Positions 7,448 to 15,625 of a stretch of 43,666 nucleotides of DNA are shown here, piece after piece. This DNA is from an uncultured Desulfosoma sp. (GTDB lineage: Bacteria; Desulfobacterota; Syntrophobacteria; Syntrophobacterales; DSM-9756), in NCBI GenBank assembly GCA_937960435.1, contig CALGPN010000038.1, forward strand, positions 1-43,666, given 5' to 3'. The notes under the pieces are model-generated. The model did not search any database and had not been told where the DNA came from. It worked only from the letters and a program-made list of their open reading frames with translations. Numbering within the stretch: position 1 is the stretch's first letter; each line of letters starts with the position of its first letter. The translations under genes and the position numbers were made by a program.

Positions 7448-8619
7448 AAAAGCTCCCTGTAAGCACCGACCAGCCGATCGGCCGCTGCGTCCCAACTGTA
7501 AACCCGGGCGGCCTCGGCGGCGTTCAAGAGGATCTCGTTCAACACTTTTGGGTCGGACAACTTTTCCAAGGCTTCTGCGATCGTCTTCGGCGAGTAGTGA
7601 GAGAGCACGCACCCTAGGCCATATCGTTTCACGATGCGGCCGATTTCACCGAAATCGCCCGTAATCACAGGTCGACCCGCGGCAATGGCTTCAAAAAGTT
7701 TGTTGGGGGCACTGAAACGCGAATTGGTGTTGGCCGGGTCGAAGCCGTAGTACACGGCTTGAGACATCGCCGTATACAAAGGAATCCGGGAAGGGGGCAC
7801 AAAGCCCAAGTAGAAAATATTGGGGTATTTGGCCGCCGCAGCTTTGACGATGTCTTCGGCGGGACCTCGCCCCCCGATGAGAAGGAAAACCTGGGGCATG
7901 GCTTTCACGGCTTCGATGAGGGGGACAATTTGCCGCTCGTGCCCCAAATTGGCAATAAACGAGACCACAAAGGCATCGTGCGGGATGTTCAAAAGCCTTC
8001 TTTGTTCGGCCAAGGTCTTCTCAACAAAACAAAAGTCTTGCGGATTTTTCCAGTTCCCCACAACGACGGTTTTTCGGGCACCCCGAGACCGGAAGGACTC
8101 CTCGAGAATTTCCCCGACGGTAATCAGCCCATCGACTCGAGGCAAAAAGAAATCTTCCCAGGTCACGATGGCTTTTTTCATCCACACGGGCACGTTTTCC
8201 AACATGTCCGCGTAGCTTTCGTGTGCGTCGTAGATAAGACGAGACCTCTTCAACCGGGATAAGACATAACCCAGTGGGAGCGTGTCGAAATCGTGGCAAT
8301 GGATGGCGGAAAAATCCATGCGTATGGCTTTCAGGAAAGCCCGCAGCCAAAAAAATCCGAGGAAAAACATTTGGGACGCCCCACGACCGTGGGTCGAACG
8401 CACGTAGACCCTTTCCACTACGACCCCCGCGTGGCTCTCTTTTTGGGGGCGCCCACAATCCCTGTCCCAGCACAAGATGGTCACCCGATAGCCTGCTTTC
8501 CCAAGTGCCCGGGCCTCTCGGTCCACGCGGGGATCCGGATCGAAGGCGTTGGTGAGTAGCATGAGGACATGAGGCCGAGCGCACTCACGCTCCTGTAGCT
8601 TGAATCGGCGCATCATCAC
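7444..8619 (-). CDS. Glycosyltransferase family 4
   Basis: A 391-residue GT-B glycosyltransferase. The N-terminal domain contains DPRVDREARALGKAGYRVTILCWD, typical of GT4 enzymes of surface-glycan loci, and IHCHDFDTLPLGY; DAHESYADML is the family-conserved central motif. The C-terminal donor domain has NKLFEAIAAGRPVITGDFGEIGRIV, containing the E-x7-E type catalytic or donor-binding segment. It overlaps the upstream 2-epimerase gene and the downstream ThiF-like gene by ATGA junctions, so the three are translationally coupled. Substrate is unknown; given its neighbours it may add the diacetamido uronic acid made by the adjacent enzymes. Confidence 0.9.
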   Translation of the reverse strand: MMMRRFKLQERECARPHVLMLLTNAFDPDPRVDREARALGKAGYRVTILCWDRDCGRPQKESHAGVVVERVYVRSTHGRGASQMFFLGFFWLRAFLKAIRMDFSAIHCHDFDTLPLGYVLSRLKRSRLIYDAHESYADMLENVPVWMKKAIVTWEDFFLPRVDGLITVGEILEESFRSRGARKTVVVGNWKNPQDFCFVEKTLAEQRRLLNIPHDAFVVSFIANLGHERQIVPLIEAVKAMPQVFLLIGGRGPAEDIVKAAAAKYPNIFYLGFVPPSRIPLYTAMSQAVYYGFDPANTNSRFSAPNKLFEAIAAGRPVITGDFGEIGRIVKRYGLGCVLSHYSPKTIAEALEKLSDPKVLNEILLNAAEAARVYSWDAAADRLVGAYRELL

Positions 8620-9851
8620 GAGCGAAACCTCGGAGGGAATAAATCGGCAAGGAAGGCGATGATGCGGTCGGCGGCATGTCCCGTCCCGTAAGGGTTGGGG
8701 TCGGTTTGCTTACCCGATTCGTTATCCCCAAAAGGGGCTGTCGGTCCCCGCCAATCCATAAGAGATTGAACGGCTTCCAGAATTTTTTCCGGTTCCGCCC
8801 CCGTCACGCGGTTCCATCCCAAAGCCACGGTTTCCACCCACTCCGTTTCGCCACGGACCGTCACGCATGGAACCCGCAACAAAAAGGCCTCCTTCTGAAC
8901 CCCACCGGAATCCGTCACGACGGCGAAGGCGTGTTTTTCCAGGGCCAACATGTCAAGGTAGCCGACAGGATCCACAACCTGCACGTTGGGCCAAGCACTG
9001 CCCCCTTCGGGGCCAAATGCCGGAAGCCCAAAGGACTCCATTCTTTTGCGGGTTCTGGGGTGGATAGGGAATACCACCCGGAGGCCCGAAGCGCCGATTT
9101 TTCTCATGGCATCGAGAATCTGCTTCAGCCGGTCCGGGTCATCCACATTTTCCGCCCGGTGAAGGGTAAGAAGAACATATCGCTTCGATTGAGCCGAATC
9201 GGTCAGACCCAGCTTCTTGAGGATGTGGGATTTTTGGTCGGCAATTTTTTCGTGATAGAGAATGGAATCCGCCATGACATCACCCACCTGAACGACCCGG
9301 CGGGCCCTAAAGACATCTTCCACCGACTCTTCCGCCGTTTCGTCCAGGATGCCCTCACGTCGCAAGTTTTCCACGGCCGCCGCCGTTGGGCAAAAGAGGA
9401 TTTGGCTCAATTCGTCCGCCACAACCCGGTTGATTTCTTCCGGCATGGAGCGGTTGAAGCTGCGAAGACCAGCCTCCACATGAGCCGTGGGGATGTGGAG
9501 CTTTACGGCAGCGAGAACACCGGCCAAGGTGGAATTGGTATCCCCATAGACGAGAACCAGATCGGGCTTTTCTTGGACAAGGACGTCCTCCAAGGCGGCG
9601 AGCATGCGCCCGGTCTGACGACCGTGGGTGTCCGAACCTACGCCGAGATTATATGCCGGCCTTGGAAGCTGTAATTCCTCGAAAAACACCGCCGACATAT
9701 TGTCGTCATAGTGCTGCCCCGTGTGGACGAGAATCTCTTCCACACGTTGGCCCTCAGGGGCCGTGCGATTCCACCTCTCCAGAGCCCTTCGAACCGCCCC
9801 GGCCTTGATGAATTGGGGCCGAGCCCCCACAACGCTCAAAAGCTTGATCAT
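8616..9851 (-). CDS. wecB: Non-hydrolysing UDP-N-acetyl sugar 2-epimerase (WecB/WbpI family)
   Basis: A 411-residue enzyme that inverts C2 of a UDP-N-acetylated sugar. All family landmarks are visible: GARPQFIKAG at the N-terminus, HTGQHYDDNMS, VYGDTNSTLAG, HVEAGLRSFNRSMPEEINR, LTLHRAENVDD and VTDSGGVQKEAF with GETEWVE. WecB makes UDP-ManNAc from UDP-GlcNAc. The closely related WbpI uses UDP-2,3-diacetamido-2,3-dideoxyglucuronic acid. Because the next two genes upstream encode WbpE-like and fused WbpB/WbpD-like enzymes, a WbpI role giving UDP-ManNAc3NAcA is at least as likely as WecB. The symbol is therefore a family label only. Confidence 0.92.
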   Translation of the reverse strand: MIKLLSVVGARPQFIKAGAVRRALERWNRTAPEGQRVEEILVHTGQHYDDNMSAVFFEELQLPRPAYNLGVGSDTHGRQTGRMLAALEDVLVQEKPDLVLVYGDTNSTLAGVLAAVKLHIPTAHVEAGLRSFNRSMPEEINRVVADELSQILFCPTAAAVENLRREGILDETAEESVEDVFRARRVVQVGDVMADSILYHEKIADQKSHILKKLGLTDSAQSKRYVLLTLHRAENVDDPDRLKQILDAMRKIGASGLRVVFPIHPRTRKRMESFGLPAFGPEGGSAWPNVQVVDPVGYLDMLALEKHAFAVVTDSGGVQKEAFLLRVPCVTVRGETEWVETVALGWNRVTGAEPEKILEAVQSLMDWRGPTAPFGDNESGKQTDPNPYGTGHAADRIIAFLADLFPPRFRS

Positions 9852-9863
9852 CTGAAAAATGCT

Positions 9864-11078
9864 CTATACGAATACGGACAAAAGAGTGTCGGCAATCCTG
9901 TCCACTTGTTCATCGCTCAGATAAGGGTGCATGGGGAGACTCAACACGGTTTCGGACAGATTCTCCGAGACGGGGAAATTCCCCTTCTTGTAACCTAGAA
10001 AAGCGAAAGCTTCCTGAAGATGTAACGGCTTTGGATAATAAACCCCACTAGGAATGCCTTTCTGCTGCAAAGCCTTGCGAATCTCAGCTCTTCGGGGGGA
10101 AACGATGGTGTATTGGGCCCAAGCGCTCCGATAGCCCTGCGGAACATAAGGAGTTCGGACAACATCTTTCAACCGCTCGGTGTAACGCTCGGCGACGTGC
10201 TGCCTGCGATCCAGTTCTTGAGGGAAGATATCCATCTTGGCCAGAACAACGGCCGCTTGAAGGGTATCCAAACGCCCATTGATGCCGATGCGGACATTAT
10301 CGTATTTGTCCGTCCCTTTTCCATGCACCCGAAGGGAGCGGATGATCTCCGCCAGATGGGCGTCTTCTGTAAAAACGGCACCCCCGTCCCCATAACATCC
10401 CAAGGGCTTTGCAGGGAAAAAACTGGTTGCGGCAATTTCTGTAACCGCGCACGCTTTCTTTCCACTCTTATCAACGGCACCGAAGCTTTGGGCAGCATCC
10501 TCAAGGATGAAAAGATCGTTTTCCCGGGCCACTCGGCTCAATGCAACATAATCGGCGGTGAGACCAAAGAGATCCACGGCGATCACGCCTCTCGGCCGAA
10601 CATCGGCGTGCTCCACTCCCATGGGAAGCGGATATACGGTCGGGTCTTTCGTTTTTAGAGCCCGAACGGCTTTTTCCAACTGATCGGGATCCATATTGAA
10701 AGTCTGCGGGTCCACATCCACGAAAACCGGGGTTGCCCCCAGTAGGGCAATGACCTCGGCGGTGGCCACAAAGGTGAAAGGGGTCGTGAAAACCGCGTCT
10801 CCAACCCCGACTCTCAGAGCCATCAAGGCCATCAGCAAGGCATCGGTCCCGCTCGAACAGGTCACCGCATGGCGAACCCCCACGAAATCGGCGAGACGTT
10901 CTTCCAATTCTGCAACCTCCGGACCCATAATAAACACGCCGTGCTCCAGTACGGCTTGCATCCTCCTGGTGAGCCTGTCCCCCAGCAGCCGGCGTTGACT
11001 CTGCAAGTCCACAAAGGCGATGCCTACTTTTTCATCAGTTTCCACGCAGCGCTCCTTATCGGTAAACAGAGTTTTCAT
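9864..11078 (-). CDS. DegT/DnrJ/EryC1 PLP-dependent sugar aminotransferase (WbpE-like)
   Basis: A 404-residue nucleotide-sugar aminotransferase. Visible are GPEVAELEERLADFVG, the CSSGTDALLMAL segment that holds the PLP phosphate, ILEDAAQSFGA with the PLP ring-contacting residues, and SFFPAKPLGCYGDGG with the Schiff-base Lys. The acidic-substrate subgroup that makes 3-amino uronic acids (WbpE/WlbC) has this same arrangement. It would convert UDP-2-acetamido-3-oxo-glucuronate, made by the oxidoreductase domain of the adjacent fusion, to the 3-amino sugar, which the acetyltransferase domain then acetylates. About 17 residues precede the usual family start, so a start slightly downstream is possible. 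Confidence 0.9.
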   Translation of the reverse strand: MKTLFTDKERCVETDEKVGIAFVDLQSQRRLLGDRLTRRMQAVLEHGVFIMGPEVAELEERLADFVGVRHAVTCSSGTDALLMALMALRVGVGDAVFTTPFTFVATAEVIALLGATPVFVDVDPQTFNMDPDQLEKAVRALKTKDPTVYPLPMGVEHADVRPRGVIAVDLFGLTADYVALSRVARENDLFILEDAAQSFGAVDKSGKKACAVTEIAATSFFPAKPLGCYGDGGAVFTEDAHLAEIIRSLRVHGKGTDKYDNVRIGINGRLDTLQAAVVLAKMDIFPQELDRRQHVAERYTERLKDVVRTPYVPQGYRSAWAQYTIVSPRRAEIRKALQQKGIPSGVYYPKPLHLQEAFAFLGYKKGNFPVSENLSETVLSLPMHPYLSDEQVDRIADTLLSVFV

Positions 11079-11104
11079 CGAGAATCATATGCCCCGCAGA
11101 AGGC

Positions 11105-12706
11105 TCAATGCGGTTGTATTTGGCCGGAACTCTCTTTTGAATATCGACTTCCACACGCAGAACACTCGGCTTCGTCCCCCTCGAATTTCAGCCGGAACCC
11201 GCACCGGCACATCCAGCCGACATGTCTCGCAGGGTTTCCCAGCACCAAGGCGTAATCGGGCACATCTCGAGTGACCACGGCGCCCGCACCCACAAAAGCG
11301 TAAGACCCAATGGTCACGCCGCACACAATGGTACAGTTGGCGCCGAGGCTCGCTCCCCTTTTGACCAAAGTGGGGCGAAGCTCGTCCATCCTCGGGATCT
11401 CGCAGCGCGGGTTATAGACATTGGTGAACACCATGGACGGTCCGCAGAACACATGGTCCTCCAACGTGACCCCTTCGTAGACGGAGACGTTATTCTGAAT
11501 TTTACACCCGTCTCCTATGGTCACTCGCGGCCCGATCACCACATTTTGTCCGATGCGACAATTTTTTCCTATGCGCGAACCCTTGAGCACATGGGAAAAA
11601 TGCCAGATATGAGTGCCTGGAGCGATCGTCACGTCCTCGTCGATGCACGCCGTTTCGTGAATCTGGACCCCCGGGTAAAGACCCCCTTGTGAACTTCCCG
11701 GTTGCACCGAAACACCTTTGGAGGCCCGGAGAAAAATCGTGCACCCTCCTTTGTCCAGCGATTCTTGGGAAGCTGTGAGGATTCTCAAAACGCTGAGCCC
11801 CTCCTGACCATCTGTTCGAGGCGGCTTGCCTTCTTGAATGCATTCAATGAAATGCCGGCACTCATTTTTCAGGGGTTCAGCGCCATCGATGGAAATCACC
11901 TGGCCTTCCGCCTTTGACGCAATCGGCACCCTGTTTTTCCACTGTATCTCGTGGGCGTAAAGAACCAGTTTATCTGTAGCCGTGTCGTCGAAGACGGCCA
12001 TTCGGCGATCCCCCACGACCACCAATTTTTGTTCCTTGAAAGGATGCAACCAGCTGACGAAAATGTGTGCTTTCACACCGCTGGGGAAGCTCAAATAAGT
12101 GATCGTCGTGTCCGCGACATTTTCCTGGAGATAGTTACCTCCATGGGCAAAAACCCAATCGGGCTGCTCCCCGAGAAGCATAAGCATTGTTGAAATATCA
12201 TGGGGCGCAAAACTCCATAGAATGTTTTCCTCCGTCCTGATTTTGCCGATGTTCAGTCTGTTGGAATAGATATATTGAATCTTTCCGAGATAGCCATCAT
12301 CAAGAATTTGCTTAAGTTTTTGGACCGCAGGATGATAGTGGAGAATGTGCCCTACCATTAAAACAAGACCTTTTTTTTCGGCGAGTTCCACCAGCTCCTC
12401 GCCTTCCCTCACACTGAGCGACAAGGGCTTCTCCACCAAGACGTGCTTACCCGCCGAAAGAGCCCGTTTGACCATCCCATAGTGCATGGCAGCGGGAGTC
12501 GCGACAACCACGCCGTCCACGGCTTCGTCCTTCAGAACGGCTTCGTATTCGGTGAGAAAGGGGACTTTTGGATATTTTTCGGAAAACCCGGCGGCGAGGA
12601 GTTCATTGCTGTCGCAAATCGCGTAAAGATGTCCCAGTTCATAAAAATTGCGGACAAGGTTTTTTCCCCAATAACCGGCACCGGCGACGACGATATGCGG
12701 ATGCAT
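11105..12706 (-). CDS. Fused Gfo/Idh/MocA oxidoreductase and hexapeptide N-acetyltransferase (WbpB-WbpD type)
   Basis: A 533-residue two-domain enzyme. Residues 1 to about 330 are an NAD-dependent Gfo/Idh/MocA oxidoreductase: [16 protein letters not shown] dinucleotide loop, [10 protein letters not shown], and the catalytic [11 protein letters not shown]. From about residue 345 there is a left-handed beta-helix with hexapeptide repeats ([34 protein letters not shown], and [14 protein letters not shown]). The extreme C-terminus carries CRCG and CSAC pairs that look like a small zinc ribbon. In Pseudomonas and Bordetella these steps are done by separate WbpB and WbpD (WlbA, WlbB) proteins. Here both acid-sugar steps flanking the aminotransferase are in one chain. 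I chose the ATG at 12706 (MHPHIVV), with GAGGAG about ten bases upstream; a GTG six codons earlier is an alternative. Confidence 0.92.
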   Translation of the reverse strand: MHPHIVVAGAGYWGKNLVRNFYELGHLYAICDSNELLAAGFSEKYPKVPFLTEYEAVLKDEAVDGVVVATPAAMHYGMVKRALSAGKHVLVEKPLSLSVREGEELVELAEKKGLVLMVGHILHYHPAVQKLKQILDDGYLGKIQYIYSNRLNIGKIRTEENILWSFAPHDISTMLMLLGEQPDWVFAHGGNYLQENVADTTITYLSFPSGVKAHIFVSWLHPFKEQKLVVVGDRRMAVFDDTATDKLVLYAHEIQWKNRVPIASKAEGQVISIDGAEPLKNECRHFIECIQEGKPPRTDGQEGLSVLRILTASQESLDKGGCTIFLRASKGVSVQPGSSQGGLYPGVQIHETACIDEDVTIAPGTHIWHFSHVLKGSRIGKNCRIGQNVVIGPRVTIGDGCKIQNNVSVYEGVTLEDHVFCGPSMVFTNVYNPRCEIPRMDELRPTLVKRGASLGANCTIVCGVTIGSYAFVGAGAVVTRDVPDYALVLGNPARHVGWMCRCGFRLKFEGDEAECSACGSRYSKESSGQIQPH

Positions 12707-12749
12707 AGGATACAAACTCCTCACTTACTTGTGAACTTCATAAAGTTGG

Positions 12750-12763
12750 GGCGGGCTCCCGCC
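12750..12763 (-). terminator. Weak GC-rich hairpin between two genes
   Basis: The 14 bases form a perfect six-base-pair stem (GGCGGG/CCCGCC) with a two-base loop, between the end of the glycosyltransferase gene and the start of the oxidoreductase fusion. There is no clear T-run on the minus-strand side, so it may attenuate transcription or be neutral. Confidence 0.25.
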
Positions 12764-12776
12764 ACCAGGGCAAGTT

Positions 12777-14039
12777 TCATGCAGTCCCCTTCTTTCCCAT
12801 GCGCCCCTGATGAAGCGACACCACCACGCGTTCCAAAGCGTTCATCCCCGCTTCCCAGCCGTAGTTTTTCTCCACGAAACGCCGGGCACGGTCACCCAAT
12901 TCTCTCGACAGCTCCGGGTGACGGAGAAGGTGAAGAACCGCTCGAGCAAACCCCTCCTCATCGTCGGCCGCCAGAACCTCCCGGTCGGGTTGCGCCTCGA
13001 TACCGCCCAAGGCTTGAGAAGTGACCACGGCGGCTTTGCCCATGGCCATGGCCTCCAGCACTTTGTTTTGAACGCCTCGGGCCAAACGCAAGGGGACAAC
13101 CACGCAATCAGCCGACGCCACATAGGGGCGCACATCCTCCACAAAGCCGGTTACTCGAATCCCCGGCCTTTCGCCCAAAGCCCGGACGCTCGGCTGAGGC
13201 CTGGACCCCACCACCCAAAAGCACACCTGGGGAACCTCCTCCCGAATGCGCGGGAGGATCCTTTCGGCAAACCACAGAACCCCATCCACATTGGCCGCAT
13301 AATCCATAGCCCCCACGAACACCAAGTGGTTGGCTCCTTCTTTCCCTTCCGGCGCCTCGCCCACCGGGCCCTCCGATGCCGCCGCCTCAGGATGAAAGTA
13401 CTCCGTATCGACGCCGTTGGGAGCGACATACAGATTGTCCGCCGACGGCACCCGGGTGCGAAAAAGATCCGCTTCCCTCCGCGACACAAAAAAACAGGCA
13501 TCGAAGCGCCGCTGCACCTTTCTTTCGTAGTCCAACAGTCGCTCGGCTTCTCTTCGGTAAACCCATCTAAGCGGCCCGGACGCGCGTTTTGAATACTGGA
13601 GCCACTTGTCCGAATCCATGTCGCAAAAATCCATGACCCACAGCGGGCTTCGTGAAACTCGAGCACGGCTTCGAAAAAGGTATTCGGCCATGGGCGATGA
13701 AAAACAGAGTACCGCATCGTAGTCTCGGCACGTCAGCCAGCGATCCACGGTGCGCTGCAGGGCTTTGCGATAAAAATACGGCACCGAAAGCGGCTTGGAT
13801 TGCACCAAAGCCGGCGTGCTCAACATCTTGGCCTGCCACGGCACCAGCCGATCTACGGCCACCTGCCGGCACCAGGTTTTCAATGCCTCGGCATGTCCCA
13901 AATCCTCTTCCACATCGCAGAGGCACCCCAGATCCACCTCATGCCGATCGGCCAGGTGTCGCACCTGATGATAGGATCGTATTTTATCCCCCTTGTTGGG
14001 CGGATACGGAATTCGATGAGCCAAATACAATATCCTCAC
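12777..14039 (-). CDS. Glycosyltransferase, PEP-CTERM/EpsH1-system-associated type
   Basis: A 420-residue GT4-like sugar transferase. The N-terminus MRILYLAHRIPYPPNKGDKIRSYH is characteristic of the glycosyltransferase subgroup that accompanies exosortase A loci (the 'sugar transferase, PEP-CTERM/EpsH1 system associated' family). The C-terminal half has VFVGAMDYAANVDGVLWF and VLEAMAMGKAAVVTSQALGGI, the donor-binding region with the conserved Glu. It would add a sugar during assembly of the repeat unit. The start ATG at 14039 is directly behind a tandem-repeat tract that separates it from the FemAB-like gene. Family assignment is firm, substrate unknown. Confidence 0.9.
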   Translation of the reverse strand: MRILYLAHRIPYPPNKGDKIRSYHQVRHLADRHEVDLGCLCDVEEDLGHAEALKTWCRQVAVDRLVPWQAKMLSTPALVQSKPLSVPYFYRKALQRTVDRWLTCRDYDAVLCFSSPMAEYLFRSRARVSRSPLWVMDFCDMDSDKWLQYSKRASGPLRWVYRREAERLLDYERKVQRRFDACFFVSRREADLFRTRVPSADNLYVAPNGVDTEYFHPEAAASEGPVGEAPEGKEGANHLVFVGAMDYAANVDGVLWFAERILPRIREEVPQVCFWVVGSRPQPSVRALGERPGIRVTGFVEDVRPYVASADCVVVPLRLARGVQNKVLEAMAMGKAAVVTSQALGGIEAQPDREVLAADDEEGFARAVLHLLRHPELSRELGDRARRFVEKNYGWEAGMNALERVVVSLHQGRMGKKGTA

Positions 14040-14067
14040 GCCTTCCCGATTCCCGCCTTCCCGCCTT

Positions 14068-14145
14068 CACGATTTCACGATTTACGATTTCACGATTTAC
14101 GATTTACGACTTCACGATTTACGATTTACGATTTACGATTTCACG
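14068..14145. repeat. Tandem 7/8-bp repeat (acgattt / cacgattt), ten units
   Basis: Ten consecutive units of ACGATTT or CACGATTT, one with a single substitution (ACGACTT), fill the space between the FemAB-like gene and the next glycosyltransferase. A looser cccgccttc-type repeat precedes it from about 14045. The stop codon of the FemAB-like gene (14141-14143) lies inside the last unit. Such an array can change copy number by slippage. It has no spacers and is not a CRISPR. Confidence 0.9.
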
Positions 14146-15187
14146 TCAAAAACCTGGCCACCGGCGGCCCGGCCAGCCGCGTGAGCCAGTGGGGGAGTCG
14201 TCGCCAAAGTTCGATCTTTTTCTGGTACTTGGGGTTGGCCGGGCTCAAGTCCGGAATTTCCGTACCACGGATCAGCACGTATTGGTACGGCAGAGTTTTC
14301 GGTTCAAACCCCCAATGGGTCTTGAAAGAGTAGGAACCCGTGCCGATCTTGCTCCGGCCGAAGTCGAACCACCGGTAGCCTCGAGTGCAGGCCCAACGCA
14401 TGAGGTCGAAATACATGAAGTCGTTGGGCGCCAAGTGCCGATATTCCGAAAGAGAGCCGGCATAGTAGGGCATGACGGCATCTTTGTAAAAAAAGCTAAG
14501 GACACCGGCGATGGGGAGACCTTCCGGCGTATAGATGATGCGAATTTCACAGTCATTTCCAAAGACGTCCGCAAGGATTCGAAAATAGCGGTAGGGAAAG
14601 ATCGGCGTTCCCAGGCGATGGAAGTTCGTCGCCAGCAATTCATAGAAAACGGGCAGCAGCCGGCGACCCGTTCGGGAAAAAAGACCCGCCTTCATCCCCA
14701 CACGCACCATCCGCCGGGATTTCCTGGGAATGGCGTTCAGGTTCTTTTCAGGGTCGGGCGCCATCTCTTTGCGAAAGGTCACATAACGCTCTTTGACCGG
14801 AAGACCGTCCAAGGGTTTTTCGTTGCGCAGTTCCACGTAGTCGAGACGGGCCTCGCGAGCATAAGATTCCGCCTCTCGGAGCAGCGCTTGGGCCGTTCGG
14901 TCGTCCTCCGCAAGGGGTCCTCCTTTTTCCGCAAAAGGAACCGAACACAGGTAACGCCCGAACAGCTGGCTTTTCAGAACAAAACAGGGAAAAATCCCCA
15001 AAATTCGAGGATGCCCGAAGGCTCCCTTCGCCTCTTCCGCCAGAAGGTACACAGAGCGGTGCCCGAAGGCGCGTTCCACCACGGTCTTCCACGCCATGGT
15101 GTGAAACGGGGTTCCCCCGGGGTGGGAGGCCACATAGGCATCCCAGGGCAGGGTGTCGGTGGGGGTGGCACAACGAATGGTCACCAT
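14141..15187 (-). CDS. FemAB-like acyl/aminoacyltransferase, XrtA/PEP-CTERM-associated
   Basis: A 348-residue protein of the FemAB/GNAT superfamily, in the subgroup found in exosortase A loci. Visible landmarks are HPGGTPFHTMAWKTVVERAFGH near the N-terminus, NAIPRKSRRMVRVGMKAGL in the centre, YYAGSLSEYRHLAPNDFMYFDLM, and FDFGRSKIGTGSYSFKTHWGF towards the C-terminus, which are typical for this subgroup. Members of the wider family transfer an amino acid from aminoacyl-tRNA or another activated donor. The substrate of the exosortase-linked group is not established. It is downstream of the deacetylase and VanZ genes with about 20 bp spacing, hence probably co-transcribed. Its stop codon lies in a tandem repeat. 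Confidence 0.9.
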   Translation of the reverse strand: MVTIRCATPTDTLPWDAYVASHPGGTPFHTMAWKTVVERAFGHRSVYLLAEEAKGAFGHPRILGIFPCFVLKSQLFGRYLCSVPFAEKGGPLAEDDRTAQALLREAESYAREARLDYVELRNEKPLDGLPVKERYVTFRKEMAPDPEKNLNAIPRKSRRMVRVGMKAGLFSRTGRRLLPVFYELLATNFHRLGTPIFPYRYFRILADVFGNDCEIRIIYTPEGLPIAGVLSFFYKDAVMPYYAGSLSEYRHLAPNDFMYFDLMRWACTRGYRWFDFGRSKIGTGSYSFKTHWGFEPKTLPYQYVLIRGTEIPDLSPANPKYQKKIELWRRLPHWLTRLAGPPVARFLT

Positions 15188-15208
15188 GAGAGGCGTCCGG
15201 TGAGTCGG

Positions 15209-15625
15209 TTAAGGGGCCGTGCGCGAAAAGGGCAACAAGGGCCAAAGAGCCAGGGCCGCGGCGATTCCGGCCACATTGAAAAGCACATCCGTCAGTGAGC
15301 CGTAGCGGCCTGGGACAAAGGCTTGCCCCGCTTCCAGGATGCCGCTGAAAAGGGTCGTCCCCAGGCCCACCCCGACGAACACAAGTCCGCGATGTTTCCG
15401 GCCCGAAACCCTAAAGGTACGGAGGCCGATCAAAGCCAACAGGCCGAAACACGGGGCATGCATGAGGTTTTGGACATCCGGCGAAATGTCCACCAGAAAC
15501 CTGGGGGTCAAGGCAGACGAATCCATGGGTGCTAAAGCCAGCCCTGCCAGGAGCAGCCCATAAGCGACCATCACGAGTCCCCACGCCCGCCCGGACAACC
15601 CGATCCTCCGATTGACGCAGGTCAT
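15209..15625 (-). CDS. VanZ-like membrane protein
   Basis: A 138-residue membrane protein with about four hydrophobic segments. The C-terminal motif AGQAFVPGRYGSLTDVLFNVAGIAAAL is the hallmark of the VanZ family, which is common in exosortase A loci, where its role is unknown. The start at 15625 overlaps the stop of the deacetylase gene as ATGA, so I prefer it over longer in-frame starts that would run into that gene. Translational coupling to a deacetylase gene that contains an internal amber codon would be expected to lower its expression. Confidence 0.8.
   Translation of the reverse strand: MTCVNRRIGLSGRAWGLVMVAYGLLLAGLALAPMDSSALTPRFLVDISPDVQNLMHAPCFGLLALIGLRTFRVSGRKHRGLVFVGVGLGTTLFSGILEAGQAFVPGRYGSLTDVLFNVAGIAAALALWPLLPFSRTAP

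Noticed and set aside
14068-14145. CRISPR array
   Set aside because: The units are 7-8 bases, contiguous, with no unique spacers and no cas genes nearby.
13652-15298. Plus-strand frame of 548 codons across the repeat and the FemAB-like gene
   Set aside because: It is antisense to two well-supported genes, passes through the tandem repeat, and shows no domain.
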